DNA from: Shinisaurus crocodilurus
Taxonomy: Eukaryota > Chordata > Lepidosauria > Squamata > Shinisauridae
Assembly: GCA_021292165.1 (NCBI GenBank)
Contig: CM037879.1
Span: forward strand, 15,833,525 to 15,897,524
Reading direction: 5' to 3'
DNA: 64,000 bases
Made by a program: the position numbers and the translations under genes. This document shows positions 42,284 to 54,202 of the stretch, piece by piece; positions within the stretch are counted from its first letter, which is position 1; each line of letters opens with the position of its first letter. The notes beneath the pieces are model-generated. The model was not told the DNA's origin. It ran no database searches and saw nothing but the letters and a program-made list of their open reading frames with translations.

Positions 42284-45029
42284 GTTATTTATTTTTATTT
42301 TATTTCTGTACCGCCCAATAGCCGAAGCTCTCTGGGCAGTTTACAACAATCGATAAAGCACACACAATACAATATAAAATATACACAATAAAAACATTAT
42401 TAAAAAAATTAAAACCAAATTTTAAATGACACAAATAGCTAAAACAAGTTAATGCATTATGTAACCAGTAAAAAAGTTTAAAATAACCACCCCACCATGC
42501 ACTATTAGAGTTGTTAAAAGCCTCAACATAGAGGGCAGTCTTAACCTGGTGCCAAAAGGATTGTAGAGTTGGTGCCAGGCAGGCCTCAGGGGGGAACTTG
42601 TTCCAGAGTTGGGGGGCTACCACAGAGAAGGCCCTCCCCCTTGTTGCCGCCCTCCAAGCCTCCCTCAGAGGTGGCAATGGGAGGAAGGCCCCAGGTGTTG
42701 AGCGTAGTGTCCAGGTAGATTGTTGTTGGGAGAGGCATTCTGTCAAGTATGGTGGTCCCAAGCCATGTAGGGCTTTAAAGGTTAAGACCAGCACATTGAA
42801 TCGGGCTCAGAAGCACACAGGCAGCTAGTGCAAGCAGGCTAGAACTGGTGTTATATGTTCGGACCTTCTGGTCCCAGTGATGAGTATGGCTGCCACATTT
42901 TGCAGCTTCTGAACAGTCTTCAAGGGCATCCCCACATAAATGCATTGCAGTAGTCTAGATTTGAGATTACCAGAGCATAGATTACTCAAATCAGGCTATC
43001 CCTGTTTAGATAGGGGCATAACTGGGCCACCAGCCAGAGCTGGTAGAAGGCACTCTGTGCCACTGAGGCCACTTCAGCCTCAAGTGACAAAGATGGCTCA
43101 AGGAGAACCCCCAAGTTATGGACCTGCTCCTTCAAGGGGAGTGCAACCCCATCCAGAACAGGTTGAACACCCTCCATCCGGTCAGAGGTACCACCCACTA
43201 ACAGCATCTCAGTCTTGTCTGGATTGAGCTTCAGTTTGTTGGTCCTCATCCAGTCCATTGTTTTAGACAGGCACCGGTTTAACACATCCACAGCCTCACC
43301 TGCTGAAGATGAAAAGAAGAAATAGAGCTGCGTGTCATCATCAGTGTACTGATGGCAACACACACCAAAACTCTGGATGATCCCACTCGGCAGTTTCATG
43401 TATATGCTGAAAAGCATGGGGGATAAGACCGACCCCTGAGGAACCCCATACTGGAAAGACCATGGCGCTGAGCAATATTCCCCAAGCACCACCTTCTGGA
43501 GCCAGCCATCCAAGTAGGAGCAGAACCACTGCAATGCAGTACCCCCAACTCCCAACTCAGACAGCCGCCCCAGAAGGATACATGGTCGAAGGTATCGAAA
43601 GCCGCCAAGAGATCCAGGAGTATCAACAGGGTCACACTCCCCCGTCTCTCTCCCGACATAGGTCATCATACAGGGCGACCAAAGCTGTTTCCATGCCAAA
43701 ACCAAGCCTGAACCCCGACTGAAATGGATCCAGATAATCAGTCTCATCCAAGAGCACCTGGAGCTGGTTGGCCACTACCCACTGAAGGACCTTGCCCAGG
43801 AAAGGAACATTCGCTACCAGCCTAAAGTTATTAAGATCTTTGGGTCCAGAGAGGGTTTCTTCAGGAGTGGCCTCACCACCGCAGAATGTCCTTGGGGCCA
43901 GTGTATAATAGACCCTGGACAAACCTAAAAAGCCGCATTGGGCAGCAAATAGAAGATTGGATAGAGGCAGTGAGATGTTGTTTCTTTGCCGCCCTCACTA
44001 CCCCTAAATATACCCGATTGTAGGCACAAACCAGGGCCCTATTGCATCCACTAGGAGTTTTTCTTCATCTGCACTCAATCCATCTCCTGCTTTGTTTCAT
44101 CGCTCTCAGCTCCGGGGTGTACCACAGAGCTGTACTAGCTCTACTACAGCGAGGTCACTCAGGACCAATTGTGTCAACCGTCTGGGTCATCTCTCTATTT
44201 CAGAGATTGACCAGGGATTCAACAGTACCACCAGCCATATCAGTCGAGACTCGAACCTCCCCCCCCCCGAGGGCACTCTGGAAACCATCCGGATCTATTA
44301 ACCTCCGGGGTCGGACCATCTTAATAGGTCCTCCACCCTTGCAGAGGGAAAAAAGTTGCCATTAGTCTAAATCTCAGCAGGCAGTGATCTGACCCTGACA
44401 AAGGGACTGATTCAAAGTCCCACACCTTCAGATCACTATCCCCATGCCCAGCTGAAAAAAACAGATCTAGGGTGTGCCCTGCTATGTGCATTGGGCCAAT
44501 GACATGTTGGGACAGTTCCATGGTGGTCATGGAGTCCATGGAATCCTTAACCGCCCCAGATAAGGTGCCCTTGGCAAGGATGTTGTTAACATCCCCCAGG
44601 ACCAACAGTCTGGGGGACCTCAGCATCACAACTGAGACCACCTCTGTCAGCTCAGATAGGGAATCTGTTGAGCAGCGGGGTGGGTGGTACACCAACAGAA
44701 TCCCCAATCTGTCCTGCTGGCCCAACACAAGGTGCAAACACTCCAGACCAGTAGTCAGATGGACAGGGAGCCTGGAGAGAGAGAGAATTCATATAGACAC
44801 TACAGCAATCCCCCCTGCCTCAGCCCTCAGGTCTACCATGATGCTGCACTAAGTACCCCGGTGGGCAGAGCTGGGAGAGACTGACTCCTCTCTGTTCACC
44901 CACCCAGGTCTCGGTAATACATGCCATGTTCGGAGACTTAAGTGCATCAAAGGCAGATGACATAGGATTGTCCCCTCCCTCCTGAACTGTGTATAGGACT
45001 CCTGGCTAAGATTTGTGTCCTTCCTCAGT
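42283..45029 (-). mobile_element. Long decayed L2-clade LINE
   Basis: Minus-strand order from 5' to 3': an endonuclease part (VYHPPRCSTDSLSELTEV, LVLGDVNN, SGSDHCLLRFRL at 44.4-44.7 kb); a linker at about 44.0 kb; RT fingers (LGKVLQWVVANQLQVLLDE, PFQSGFRLGFGMETALVALY); GVPQGSVLSPMLFSIYMKL; the catalytic YTDDDTQLY; KLKLNPDKTEMLLVG; and a C-terminal region with LTFKALHGLGPPYLTECL. Several frameshifts separate these blocks, and DPLDHV-type changes affect the first catalytic motif. The 3' UTR ends at GTACCGCCCAATAGCCGAAG and (GAT)n. An hAT MITE (45038) interrupts its 5' side. Inactive. Confidence 0.85.
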
Positions 45030-45037
45030 ACTTCTAT

Positions 45038-45576
45038 CAGGGATGGGGACTCGGACTCGAGGACTCAACTCGTGAGTCGGACTGAGTCCCCCCTCTGACT
45101 CGACTCGGACTTGAGTCCCAATATTTTTAATAGGACTCGAGACTCGACTCGGGACTCGAGACCAAGGACTCTTCAACATCCCTGGGCTGTGCCAGAAGGA
45201 GTGGAGAGGAGCGTGATTGCCGGTGAAGAGCACATGGAAGCGAGGTGTGCCGCTGCTCGGCCACTATGGACGGCTACCAGGAGTGCAGCCCCAACACTGT
45301 GTCAAGATTTATTTTGATTGATGTGTTGCGTACTTGGGAGAGGCAGAAGAAGGACCTGAGATTACTCTGTGTGGCTGCTCTGAGTGTGAAGTAGCCTTAT
45401 TTTGTTGGGAAAAAACCCCATTGATTTTAATAAGGACTCGTGTCAGCTTTGGGAGTGACTCGTGACTCGTGACTCATGAGTCACCATTTTGGACCAAGGA
45501 CTCAGACTCGAGACTTGGGTCCAAAGACTCGTGACTCGACTCGTGACTCAAGACCAAGGACTCTTCAACATCCCTG
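45038..45576. mobile_element. Complete hAT MITE rich in GACTCG repeats
   Basis: Starts CAGGGATGGGGACTCGG and ends CTTCAACATCCCTG. It is flanked by perfect 8-bp duplications ACTTCTAT (45030-45037 and 45577-45584). CAGGGATG/CATCCCTG termini with 8-bp duplications define hAT. Both ends are packed with (G)ACTCG motifs; at 45470-45483 TGACTCATGAGTCA is a perfect palindrome of two AP-1-type sites. The middle (45180-45420) is unrelated unique sequence. No transposase. Confidence 0.92.
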
Positions 45577-45589
45577 ACTTCTATCCTAT

Positions 45590-46540
45590 ATTCTCACTAT
45601 TAGACAAAAACCAAAAAGAAGGAGATTGTCCCCCAAAAACTGAAATCTCAAGAGTTGAAAAAATATTACAGAGATGACTATGGCATTAACTCTCTCAAAA
45701 AGATACATAATTAGAACAGTTTGCTCTTTATTGGATTCAATGTGCCTCCAGATCTATTTTGTTGGACTCCGTGGAACTTACTTCTGGGTAGACATGTATG
45801 GGATTGCACCAGCAGTCTCCTGTAAACCCAAAATACTCACCCATATGGGAAATACAGTGGCCAGTTGGAAAGTTGGGAAATTTCTCCCAGGTAAGCCTGC
45901 ATATAATTTCTTCCCTAGTTCCAAATCTATGTATTTAGGATCAGGACACAAGGCATTAAAATAAAACAACTTATTTTCATGTTTCTAGAAAAGAAATAGA
46001 TTTCTTTTAATTTAAGTAATCAATGTAAACTTATTTAACCCAAGTCAGTGTAATTGTGGGAAAGAGATCCATCATTAGGAGGTTAACACTGATTAGTCAG
46101 AAATAGCACACTCAGCTTTTGCTGATTAGGATACAAAGATACAGTTTTGCATCATCCCCTCACCCGCATCCAGCCCCACACCAACCACAATAGGTGTTTG
46201 TTGCATGATTTGCTAGTTGTAACTGGTTTGTTTTTTGTCAGGTCACTGCTTGAGTCAGGTCAGGGCTTGGCTTGGCTTTGAAACAATGTCCTCTTTCAAA
46301 CCAGCTTCGCAAGAGACAGTGCAAATGTTCAACTTGTCAATTAACAACAAGAGAAAGTGGGTCACGTCTCCACTGGAGAGCCTAGAACAGTCATGTTTCC
46401 GTTATCAAATGGAAACAAATGTGAAAGTCAGCATTCAAAATACCTCTTTAGTTAGGCATGGCAGAACCTCTAAATGAAATATAAGGTGGACTTATCCAAA
46501 TCCAACTCAGTTCACCTTGTGACTCAGGGCGCAATCCTAT
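45590..46540. other. Unannotated, possible L2 5' remainder
   Basis: Immediately right of the hAT element the flank continues (CCTATATTCTCACTATTAG), perhaps still LINE 5' sequence. From 45.7 to 46.5 kb I see no gene or firm repeat. Confidence 0.35.
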
Positions 46541-46544
46541 GCGT

Positions 46545-46622
46545 GTTTAATCAGCTGGCTGGGGAATGCTGGGAGTTGTAGGACTTTTTTCTGTCTAAGC
46601 ACGCATAGGATTGCACCCTAAA
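46545..46622. mobile_element. Short hAT-like hairpin element
   Basis: CAGGGCGCAATCCTATGCGT faces CACGCATAGGATTGCACCCT. The centre carries GGGAATGCTGGGAGTTGTAG. A diverged partner is at 47.84-47.95 kb. Confidence 0.6.
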
Positions 46623-46624
46623 CT

Positions 46625-47540
46625 ATCTAATGATACTGTCCACTACAGCTCGGTCAAAAAGTCTCAAAGATGTTTTTCTCTGAGAACATTTCTGAAACTT
46701 TTCTTTTTCTCACTCCACTACAAAAAGATTTTGCAGATTCATTTTGGTGGCTGCCATCCCTCCCTGCCTCCTTCCCCACAATGCCCAGGAATGACACTAA
46801 GCCTGGGGCATTGTGGGAAATGCAAAATGGAGGTCAAGGTGTCCAACACAGTGGCTGCTGCTGTCACTTGTAGTAGCAAAGGGGGGGGGGATCTTCTGGG
46901 AAAAGGTCAAAGCCCAGTGACTGCCACTGTTAGTGGTGAACCTACTCCTGAGAAGCTGTAGAGATGATGAATTCTACCTTCCAGTGGAAAATTTGGTGAA
47001 ATGGGTCCTACAGTTTCTCTGCCCACAAACAGGGTGGTGAATTTTGAGAGGCCGTTTATGCTGAGCTCTGCTATCTACACAGGCGCAGCCCTCTCTGTTA
47101 GGCCTAAGGATCTTTGGATCAGAACCATTATGTGGAAGTACGTCCACTGATTCCCACAGCATTTAAATCCAGACAAGTGTGCCTCAGATCAAAGCCCAAG
47201 GCAACTATCCTATGCAAACTTACTAGGGAACTCAGTATAGCAGACTTGCTTTGTCTCCCACTGCCAGTATTACACAATTCAGTCTGAATCATTAAAGTTA
47301 AACAAGGTATAATAAATAAATTTAAAATGACTGTGCTAACAGTACATATCAGTAATAGCTTATATTAATGGGAACACTGCTCCATTTCCTTTTCATCAAG
47401 TTGTCAGCTCTTGGTAGAATGTTTATCAGTTTGACCATACTTTCCCTTACTAATGCTCAAATCCAGAAATCATACATTCACTGAGAGAGATTGTTACTCA
47501 GACCTGAGTGTACAGTTCAGTAGTCACAGTTATTAACAAA
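46625..47540. other. No gene; one strong hairpin
   Basis: CCCACAATGCCCAGG faces CCTGGGGCATTGTGGG at about 46778-46818. Otherwise unremarkable. Confidence 0.4.
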
Positions 47541-47543
47541 TCC

Positions 47544-47592
<49 letters not shown>
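47544..47592 (+). repeat. (GAT)n microsatellite
   Basis: About 16 GAT units directly left of the SINE head. Confidence 0.95.
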
Positions 47593-47593
<1 letters not shown>

Positions 47594-47809
47594 CGTAGTT
47601 GTGAGAATGTTGGACTGGGACTCGGGAGATCCGGGTTCTAGTTCCCGCTCAGCCATGAAACTCACTGGGTGACTTTGGGCCAGTCACTGACTCTGAGCCT
47701 AACCTACTTCACAGGGTTGTTGTGAGGATAAAATGGAGAGGAGGAGGAGGATTATGTAAGCCGCCTTGGGTTCCTTGCAGGAAAAAAGGCGGGGTATAAA
47801 TATAAGAAA

Positions 47810-47834
<25 letters not shown>
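47593..47834 (+). mobile_element. tRNA-derived (MIR-like) SINE with L2-type tail
   Basis: GCGTAGTTGTGAGAATG (A-box region), CCGGGTTCTAGTTCCCGC (B-box region), the core GGGTGACTTTGGGCCAGTC, a (GAG)n block, GCCGCCTTGGGTTCCTTGC, and an (AAAT)n tail to 47834. Same family as 31.7 kb, opposite orientation. Confidence 0.78.
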
Positions 47835-47839
<5 letters not shown>

Positions 47840-47841
<2 letters not shown>

Positions 47842-47946
47842 CACAGAAATGAGTCCTACAACTCCCAGCATCTCATGGGCAGCCATGCTGGCTGGGGAAT
47901 GCTGGGAGCTGTAGGACTTATTTCTGTCTAAACATGCATAGGATTG
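47840..47946. mobile_element. Short hAT-like hairpin element
   Basis: TTTACACAGAAATGAGTCCT faces AGGACTTATTTCTGTCTAAA. The arms carry CCTACAACTCCCAGCATC and GATGCTGGGAGCTGTAGG-type motifs, followed by CATGCATAGGATTGTGC. Confidence 0.55.
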
Positions 47947-47947
47947 T

Positions 47948-47948
47948 G

Positions 47949-47993
<45 letters not shown>

Positions 47994-48135
47994 TTATCTC
48001 ACCCTTTAGCCAACTACCAGAGCAGTTTACAAAGATTAGTGGCAAGACACTCCCTGCCCTCAGACTTACAATCTAAAAGACATGACACACAAGGAAAAAG
48101 GGGATGGAGACAAGGAGGGGGAAAAGCAAGCTCAG
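47948..48135 (-). mobile_element. (CAT)n plus L2-type 3' piece
   Basis: About 15 CAT units (47948-47993), then TCACCCTTTAGCCAAC and AGAGCAGTTTACAAAGATTA, an L2-clade 3' UTR in reverse. The poly-His/poly-Asp frames here come from the microsatellite. Confidence 0.5.
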
Positions 48136-48423
48136 GCACCAGTTCTTAAAGTTACAGTTCTTTTTTTCTTTTTTTTAAATACCTATGTATAAAAAAAGTA
48201 GTGGAGAGCCAGAGACGTTTTATTTATTTATTTTTAAATTAATGCTAGCTTCATGTTGGTTAGGCTTGTCAAAGATTCCTCTGACCTCGGTAGTCAGATG
48301 TCTCACCAGCTTGGCTTGTAGTCCTTCCCTAATCTCTGTGGCCTAGAACAGGGATGGATATCCGGTGTCGGCTGGGCGGGCTGGAGGAGGCACCACACAC
48401 ATGAGTGCACAACAACATATGCT

Positions 48424-48486
48424 CTCCCTCCCTCCCTCCCTCCCTCCCTCCCTCCCTCTCACACACACACACACACACACACACAC
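48424..48486. repeat. (CCCT)n(CA)n compound microsatellite
   Basis: Nine or so CCCT units followed by about 13 CA units. Confidence 0.95.
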
Positions 48487-48594
48487 CTCTTCCCTGTGTG
48501 CTGAGTTCTAGCAATTGCTTGGGTGGGGAGAGGAAAAAGCCTCCCCCATACCCCAGGAATTGCCACTGAGATTGCTGTTTCTCTGCCACTACTA

Positions 48595-49310
48595 TGTATG
48601 TATTTATTTAAATACTTGTATACCACTTAAGATATTAAAGTCCCTATGAGGTTCACATTACAATACAGCACAACAATATAACAACCCACATAAAATAATA
48701 AATAAACATTGAAAACATTTAAAAACATGACCATACTTCTACAATAACAACGGGGTAGTAACAGAGTCCCCAACAGGTCAGGGCAATCTCCTGTGTAACC
48801 GCCCGGTGTGTTTTCAAGAGGTTGTTAAAAGCTTGCCACCATTTCTGCCTCTTGAACCACACATGGGAAGGTGTTCCAAAGGGTGAGTGCCACCACGGAG
48901 AAGGCCCTCTTACTCACCGCTACCTGGTGCCATTCCACTGGCTGTGCAACAACCAGTAAAGCCTACTCAGAAGATCTCAGGGTTTGACTAGGTATATATA
49001 AGGGAAGATGGTTGGCTAGGTATCCTGGCCTCAAGTCCTTTGGGGCTTTGTAGGTCAACAGCAAATCCTTGAACATGGTTTGGTAGCTAATAGGCAGCCA
49101 GTGCAGTTCCTTTTATACAGGTGTAATATGTGTATAGCTAGGTCAGTGTTCTCCAACCTTGGGTCCGCCGATGTTTTTGGCCTACAACTCCCAGCATGCC
49201 CCAGCCAGCTGTTGGAGAACACTGAACTAGGTGCTCCACTGAGCATCCTAGCTGCTGCATTCTATACTAGCTGCAGTTTCTGAACCGGGTGCAAGGGCAG
49301 CAGGAAACCA
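48595..49310 (-). mobile_element. L2 LINE 3' part, with a nested hAT element
   Basis: TATTTAAATACTTGTATACC is the tail; CGGAGAAGGCCCTCTTACTC and GGGGCTTTGTAGGTCAACAG and CTAATAGGCAGCCAGTGCAG are the conserved L2 blocks, all reversed. At 49144-49224 an hAT palindromic element missing most of one arm interrupts it. Confidence 0.7.
49144..49224. mobile_element. Internally deleted palindromic hAT MITE
   Basis: Starts CAGTGTTCTCCAACCTTGGG and ends GTTGGAGAACACTG, but the second arm is largely lost. Flanks AGCTAGGT and AACTAGGT match at 7 of 8 positions. Confidence 0.75.
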
Positions 49311-49314
49311 ATGA

Positions 49315-50930
49315 TCTCAGAAACCAAGAACATCCCAGGGGAAAAGTGGCTACAGTTTCGGGGCCACACAGGGAGCATCCTAGTGCCGCATTGTGGCTTC
49401 AGGGCTGCAGGTTGTGCACCCCTAGCCTAGAATAATATAGTAATGTTCATTTAACACTAAGTCCACGAGAGAAGGGTCAGGTGTAGTGATGAGATGAATG
49501 ACTATACGGGATGTATTGTTGCATGGCCCGTATTGCGTACATTTCATATAGTGCTTAGATTTAACGTCTGTGCAGTAATTTTAGGCACAGTGACCCATAT
49601 AAAAAACACAAAAGCGGTGGCATCCTGAAGGAACAGAGTCATGGTTTCTGATTGAATCACCACATATTAGGGTCCTTCCAAGTGCTTTCTTTCCCTAGGA
49701 GTGGTAATGCTTTTGCATAGTCGACGTTAGAGGCTTCAAAAAGAATAATGCAAAACAATAAAGTATGGTGAATCAACGTGCCCGACATTCACAAGCCGTC
49801 CTGGGGCTGTGCCCTTCTCAATTCCAAATTGAGCCAAAGGCAGGTCATCCATCACAACTTCCCCCACTTAGGAATGGAGTGACCTTTTGGATGCTGCAAC
49901 AAAGTCTCGTCAGTCACCTTTTTAAACATAATGGGCTGGGTCTAGCAAAGCCCTTCCACTTGCGGAAGGAAACCTTCCATTTGCAGAAGGGGCTTCAATC
50001 CAGCAGAGACTTCTGTGAACAGAAAGGGAGGCAATTTCTGCTGATTCCCTTTTCCGCCTGCAGCCCCCATGTCAACTCCTGCACTGTTCCAGAGGATCCC
50101 CCAATTTTTCAGATTTTCAGGGTCAGGATCACACATGGCTGCAGAGAGAGGGGGGCAGCATGATCTGCTCTCTTCCTTTTGTGGCATCAAGACTGCCTCA
50201 TTCTGTGACTGAACTTTGCTCGCAGAGCTGTGGATGCACCTCAATCCCCCCCCCCAGAATACAAGATGAGTGGGACTATGGCAGGAATAGAATTTGCTGC
50301 CATTTTGTGCTACAGCTGGGAGCACACGAGTGTGCTTTCTCCCCAGAAACCGAGCTGTATCTCACAGTTCTCCTCTCCCTTTTCCCAATTCCAACTTAAT
50401 TACCAACCAAGATGAAATCCAAGAGTGAAAAAGTTAAAGGTCAAGCTCCACCTGTTCCAACAACATCTCATTTTCCAAGATGGCAAACAATGGGGGGAGA
50501 TAAGTAAGAGATTATAGCAATTCTTTCCTCCAGTGAAGTAATGAAAGCACAGCCATGCTTTCACTGTTCATACAAAGAGCAGAATGGCAAGGCTAAAAGT
50601 GTTTAGATTGTAAGGTTGTGTACACAAAGGAGTGTACAAAGACAAGGTGAAAGGTTGAGTAACTAGTTACAAGGTGCCATTGCCCTATTGGTCCCCAAAG
50701 AATGAGGTAGATTAAAACTGTTTGCAAAAAAACATTTTTAATGGACTAAGGCTTTATTAAAAATAATAGGCAGGATTTTACAGTAAAAGGACTGGAAACA
50801 CAAGAAGAAAAAGGAATTAGAACACAATCTGATGGGCCGCTAAGATGGGCACCATAGTACCTCTGGTTGTACAGGAGCAAGCTAGTCCATATTCTATGCT
50901 CAGCGAGCAGTGAAATGCAACACTCTTTTA
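49315..50930. other. No recognisable feature
   Basis: About 1.6 kb. The open frames at 49765-50325 overlap on both strands and have no recognisable domain. Confidence 0.4.
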
Positions 50931-50934
50931 CAAA

Positions 50935-51080
50935 TATTATCATATTTGCATACTGCCCTTCCTCCGAGGAGCTCAGGGTGGCACACAAGGGGATATCCTG
51001 TTTCTATTTCACAACTACCCTGTGCAGTACGTTGTGCTGAGAGAGAGCGTTAGCTCACTCAAAATCGGCCTCTGAGCTTC
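50935..51080 (-). mobile_element. MIR-like SINE or L2 remnant
   Basis: GCATACTGCCCTTCCTCCGA, TTCACAACTACCCTGTGCAG and GCTGAGAGAGAGCG follow the order of the reversed SINE core. Heavily diverged. Confidence 0.4.
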
Positions 51081-51084
51081 ACCA

Positions 51085-52855
51085 GAAGAGATGTGCAAAT
51101 TAGAAAAACACGAGCTTATCAAGATTGGCTGAATTCTACCCTGAAGCTCATTCTGACTCATGTCAGATTGCAACCTTTGTTTATTTTTTGAGGTTGTTTG
51201 AGTTGCACATGCTTAGGGTTAGTTACAGAGTGAGTTACAGTAGGGCATAGGGGGGGGGTGTCAGCATAGTTTAGTTATGCTTTCAGAGATCCCAAGTATG
51301 TCCTCTTACTTTATAAAACACACTGGTGGGACACAGGAATTCCAGTTAAAAAATAAAGTCAGTCATGCAAGACTGAAGTCAGTCCACCCCTGGTTTCGTC
51401 TAAGGGGTACTCTATAATTTCCCTAAATGCAAGAATGGAAACTAAACTAAAGCTGAACTGTGTAGTGATGTCTGGACATGGATAATTTGTCCTAGACCTT
51501 GTGGGAGGAGGGAATGATTAAACATATGGTTGCTGTTCTTGTTGGCTGCTGTGTGGTCTGGTCGAGTACTACAACTACACCTCCCAGGCAGCATTCCCCA
51601 GCCAACATGCGAGTTTTTTTCTTCTTCGAGTAAGCTCTGCTCGCTTATCACTCAGCATAATTAACGATTATTGTGATCTTAACAGCAGTTCGTCCCCCAT
51701 TAACAGAGATATCTTCGAGCTCTGCGAGCCAGAGCTGTTAAACAGGTTTTACCTTTGAGATTCAAAAAACAGCAGTCTGGCTATGCATATGCAAAAAACA
51801 CCAGCAGTCTGGCTGGAGCCTCTTGAAGGAAGAACCGTTGAGCCTTGAAGGAGAACCATTAGCATATGACTGAGCAGGCTTCCCTCTTCAGAGTTAGAAC
51901 AAGAAAGGTTACCTTAAAATCAATTGGCACATATCTATAAAATCTATAAAACAAAATACTTTTTCATTCTAAGTAGGAATGTAAGGACTATTGCCAGCCA
52001 GAGATGTTGTTCTTGTTGCTGTTCAAAAATCAGCATTACAATCATCCCTGGTGTCAGGAATTTAGCAAGGAATTTAGCATATCAGTGGGTTTTCCTCAGT
52101 CAGGTCAATTAAGACTTAACTCAATTAAGAAACACAAACAAAAGCATGAAACACAAAAGATCTTGCTGTTCATGATGATTCAGTTGGGTTCGAATTTGCA
52201 GTGGAGGGGGGAGAAGAGATTCGACATGCCTGAAGTGATTCGTGAACAGGCTGGTGCAAGGCCGACTAGATTGAAGTAATTCTTAAGCCAGCTGCTGCAG
52301 GATCGCTCACATCACTAGGAGAATGCTGAGAGTGGTAGGGCTTAACGTGCATAGGATTGTGCCCTTAAAAGATAATTGAAACCTGAAATTAAAACAATCC
52401 TCAAATCCTAAAGAAGATTACCATGAATGCAGCCCTATTACTGAAGGAGCAGAAGGGAAACTTGGTTGATAGGAAAAGTTCAGAATCAAAAGAAACATTT
52501 CGTGTATAACTAGTGGAGTGCCGTTTCCTTTTCTAGACTCCCAAGCAGTAAATGTTTACGGGAGAACTGCTGGTCTATTAAAATGTTGGTTGGTTTCTGT
52601 CAGTTGGTTACTTCAGTCCTCATATGTTTTTGTGCATGTGCATTTGAGCATGTGAACTTCACATGTACATTGATCATGGAATTTGTAATCTTAAGATTGC
52701 ATAAGGGACAGCTAAAATGCTTGCCTCTGCTGCTGTGTTTGCTTCATGCTTCCCACTCACACTAACGTAACGCTAGGACGCACGCAAGACGCAACCTATA
52801 CCCTGCACCGTTCTGCAGTTTGGGATCCTAGTAATATGACTTGAGTAAAGATTCT
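51085..52855. other. No gene recognised
   Basis: A fragment at 51565-51610 (ACTACACCTCCCAGGCAGC) and one at 52310-52370 (GTGCATAGGATTGTGCCC) look like old hAT hairpin pieces. No coding signal. Confidence 0.35.
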
Positions 52856-52857
52856 GA

Positions 52858-52993
52858 GCTGGATCCAGGCTAAATCATGTTTAGAGTAAACCCGCTGAAC
52901 CCACTTCAGTGGACCCAAGTTGGTCAAGACTAACATGTCCCATTCATTTCAGTGGGTTTACTCTTAAGTCTGACTAAGCCTGGATCCAACCAT
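52858..52993. mobile_element. Small inverted-repeat element
   Basis: TGGATCCAGGCTAAATCATG faces GACTAAGCCTGGATCCA, and AGAGTAAACCC faces GGGTTTACTCTT. About 136 bp, non-coding; it looks like a MITE. Confidence 0.6.
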
Positions 52994-53088
52994 CTGATTG
53001 CTTTGGTTGTTCAAACAGAAACTTGCTTTTAAAAACCAAACAACAATTTACTGGTATCTGTTTTATTTTTTTCTAATGTGATTGCAGT

Positions 53089-53090
<2 letters not shown>

Positions 53091-53143
<53 letters not shown>
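53091..53143 (+). repeat. (ATT)n microsatellite
   Basis: About 17 ATT units. Confidence 0.95.
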
Positions 53144-53144
<1 letters not shown>

Positions 53145-53699
53145 TTCTAACATGATGGCACAATGATCCTGGTGCCATCAGTTTGACAGAGGATGTGTTA
53201 TGTAAGTTTGAAATAATTTATTAAAATTGCTGGTATAATTGTACTAAAAGAAGGTTTTTCTAGTTTCTCAATCACTTCCTATGTGTGTAGAAATGAAAAC
53301 ACTCCCTCCATTCTTTGTGTAATGCTTCTGTTCTCCCTGTGTAACTGCTAGCTCATTCCCTGATTACGTCAAAGAATCATACCCATTTCAACATACTGTC
53401 AAAGCAGTTAATTTGTGCTCTATTGGGCAAGAATAGAGAGTGGGGCCAGGCTGCTCTGTAGCGTGACAAGACATAGATCTATGAAATAAGCAGGTTAGGT
53501 TCCTGTACTGTCAGTAGTTTGGTAGGTTTTCAGCAAATGCTGCTTTCCTGATTCCTGTATGCCTGACCTGGTGCCTTTTGCATGCCTGGTTCAGAAACTA
53601 GTACAAAATGCAGCTGCTCGAGTAGTGGTAGGTGCTAGATGTCCAGGTCATGTGGCACCTATATTGTACCAGCTGCACTGATTAACTGTGCATTTGCTT

Positions 53700-54068
53700 G
53701 CAATGCAAGCAAATTAACATGCAATGCTTGACTTTGTTCGGCTTCTCCAAATTCTTCCTCGAAGCTCGCTTCATCTCATTTGCATTCCCAAACATGGACT
53801 TCTCCCCCCCACCACAATTGTGCATTTTTCCGGGACAAAAAATGTGCATTTTCACACATAGGCTAAAGCTTAAACATACAGCTGGGGTGGGGTGGAATAT
53901 GCACACATGTGCATGTTCGCTAGTGTGCACTTTCGACTGTGAATGCAAGTTTGGGACATTGAGAAAAATGTCCCAAGAACTGCATTGCTGCTCGCTTATC
54001 AGGGCTGTGAATGAGACATGTTCACTGACATGATTTTCAAAGAATGAAATTCTCGTACATCCCTAGCA
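53700..54068. repeat. Foldback insertion 1 in the L2
   Basis: About 370 bases, A/T- and TGCA-rich (GTGCATTTTTCC, ATGTGCATTTTCACAC), ending CTCGTACATCCCTAGC. It separates collinear L2 blocks; the terminus resembles the family E 'AGGGATG' ends. Confidence 0.45.
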
Positions 54069-54202
54069 GGCCCAATTTAAAGTGCTGGTTTTCAACCAAG
54101 ATGGTTTGAATCCAACTAACTTGAAACACCATCTTCACCCATGCCATCCTGGCCACACTCTGAGATCAGCACTGGAGGACCTACTTGTGTTTCTGCCTGT
54201 AC

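Noticed and set aside
47839..48149. Poly-Asp and poly-His ORFs
   Set aside because: Translation of a (CAT)n microsatellite.
49765..50325. Overlapping ORFs of 132 and 127 codons on opposite strands
   Set aside because: Mutually antisense, without recognisable domains or flanking gene signals.
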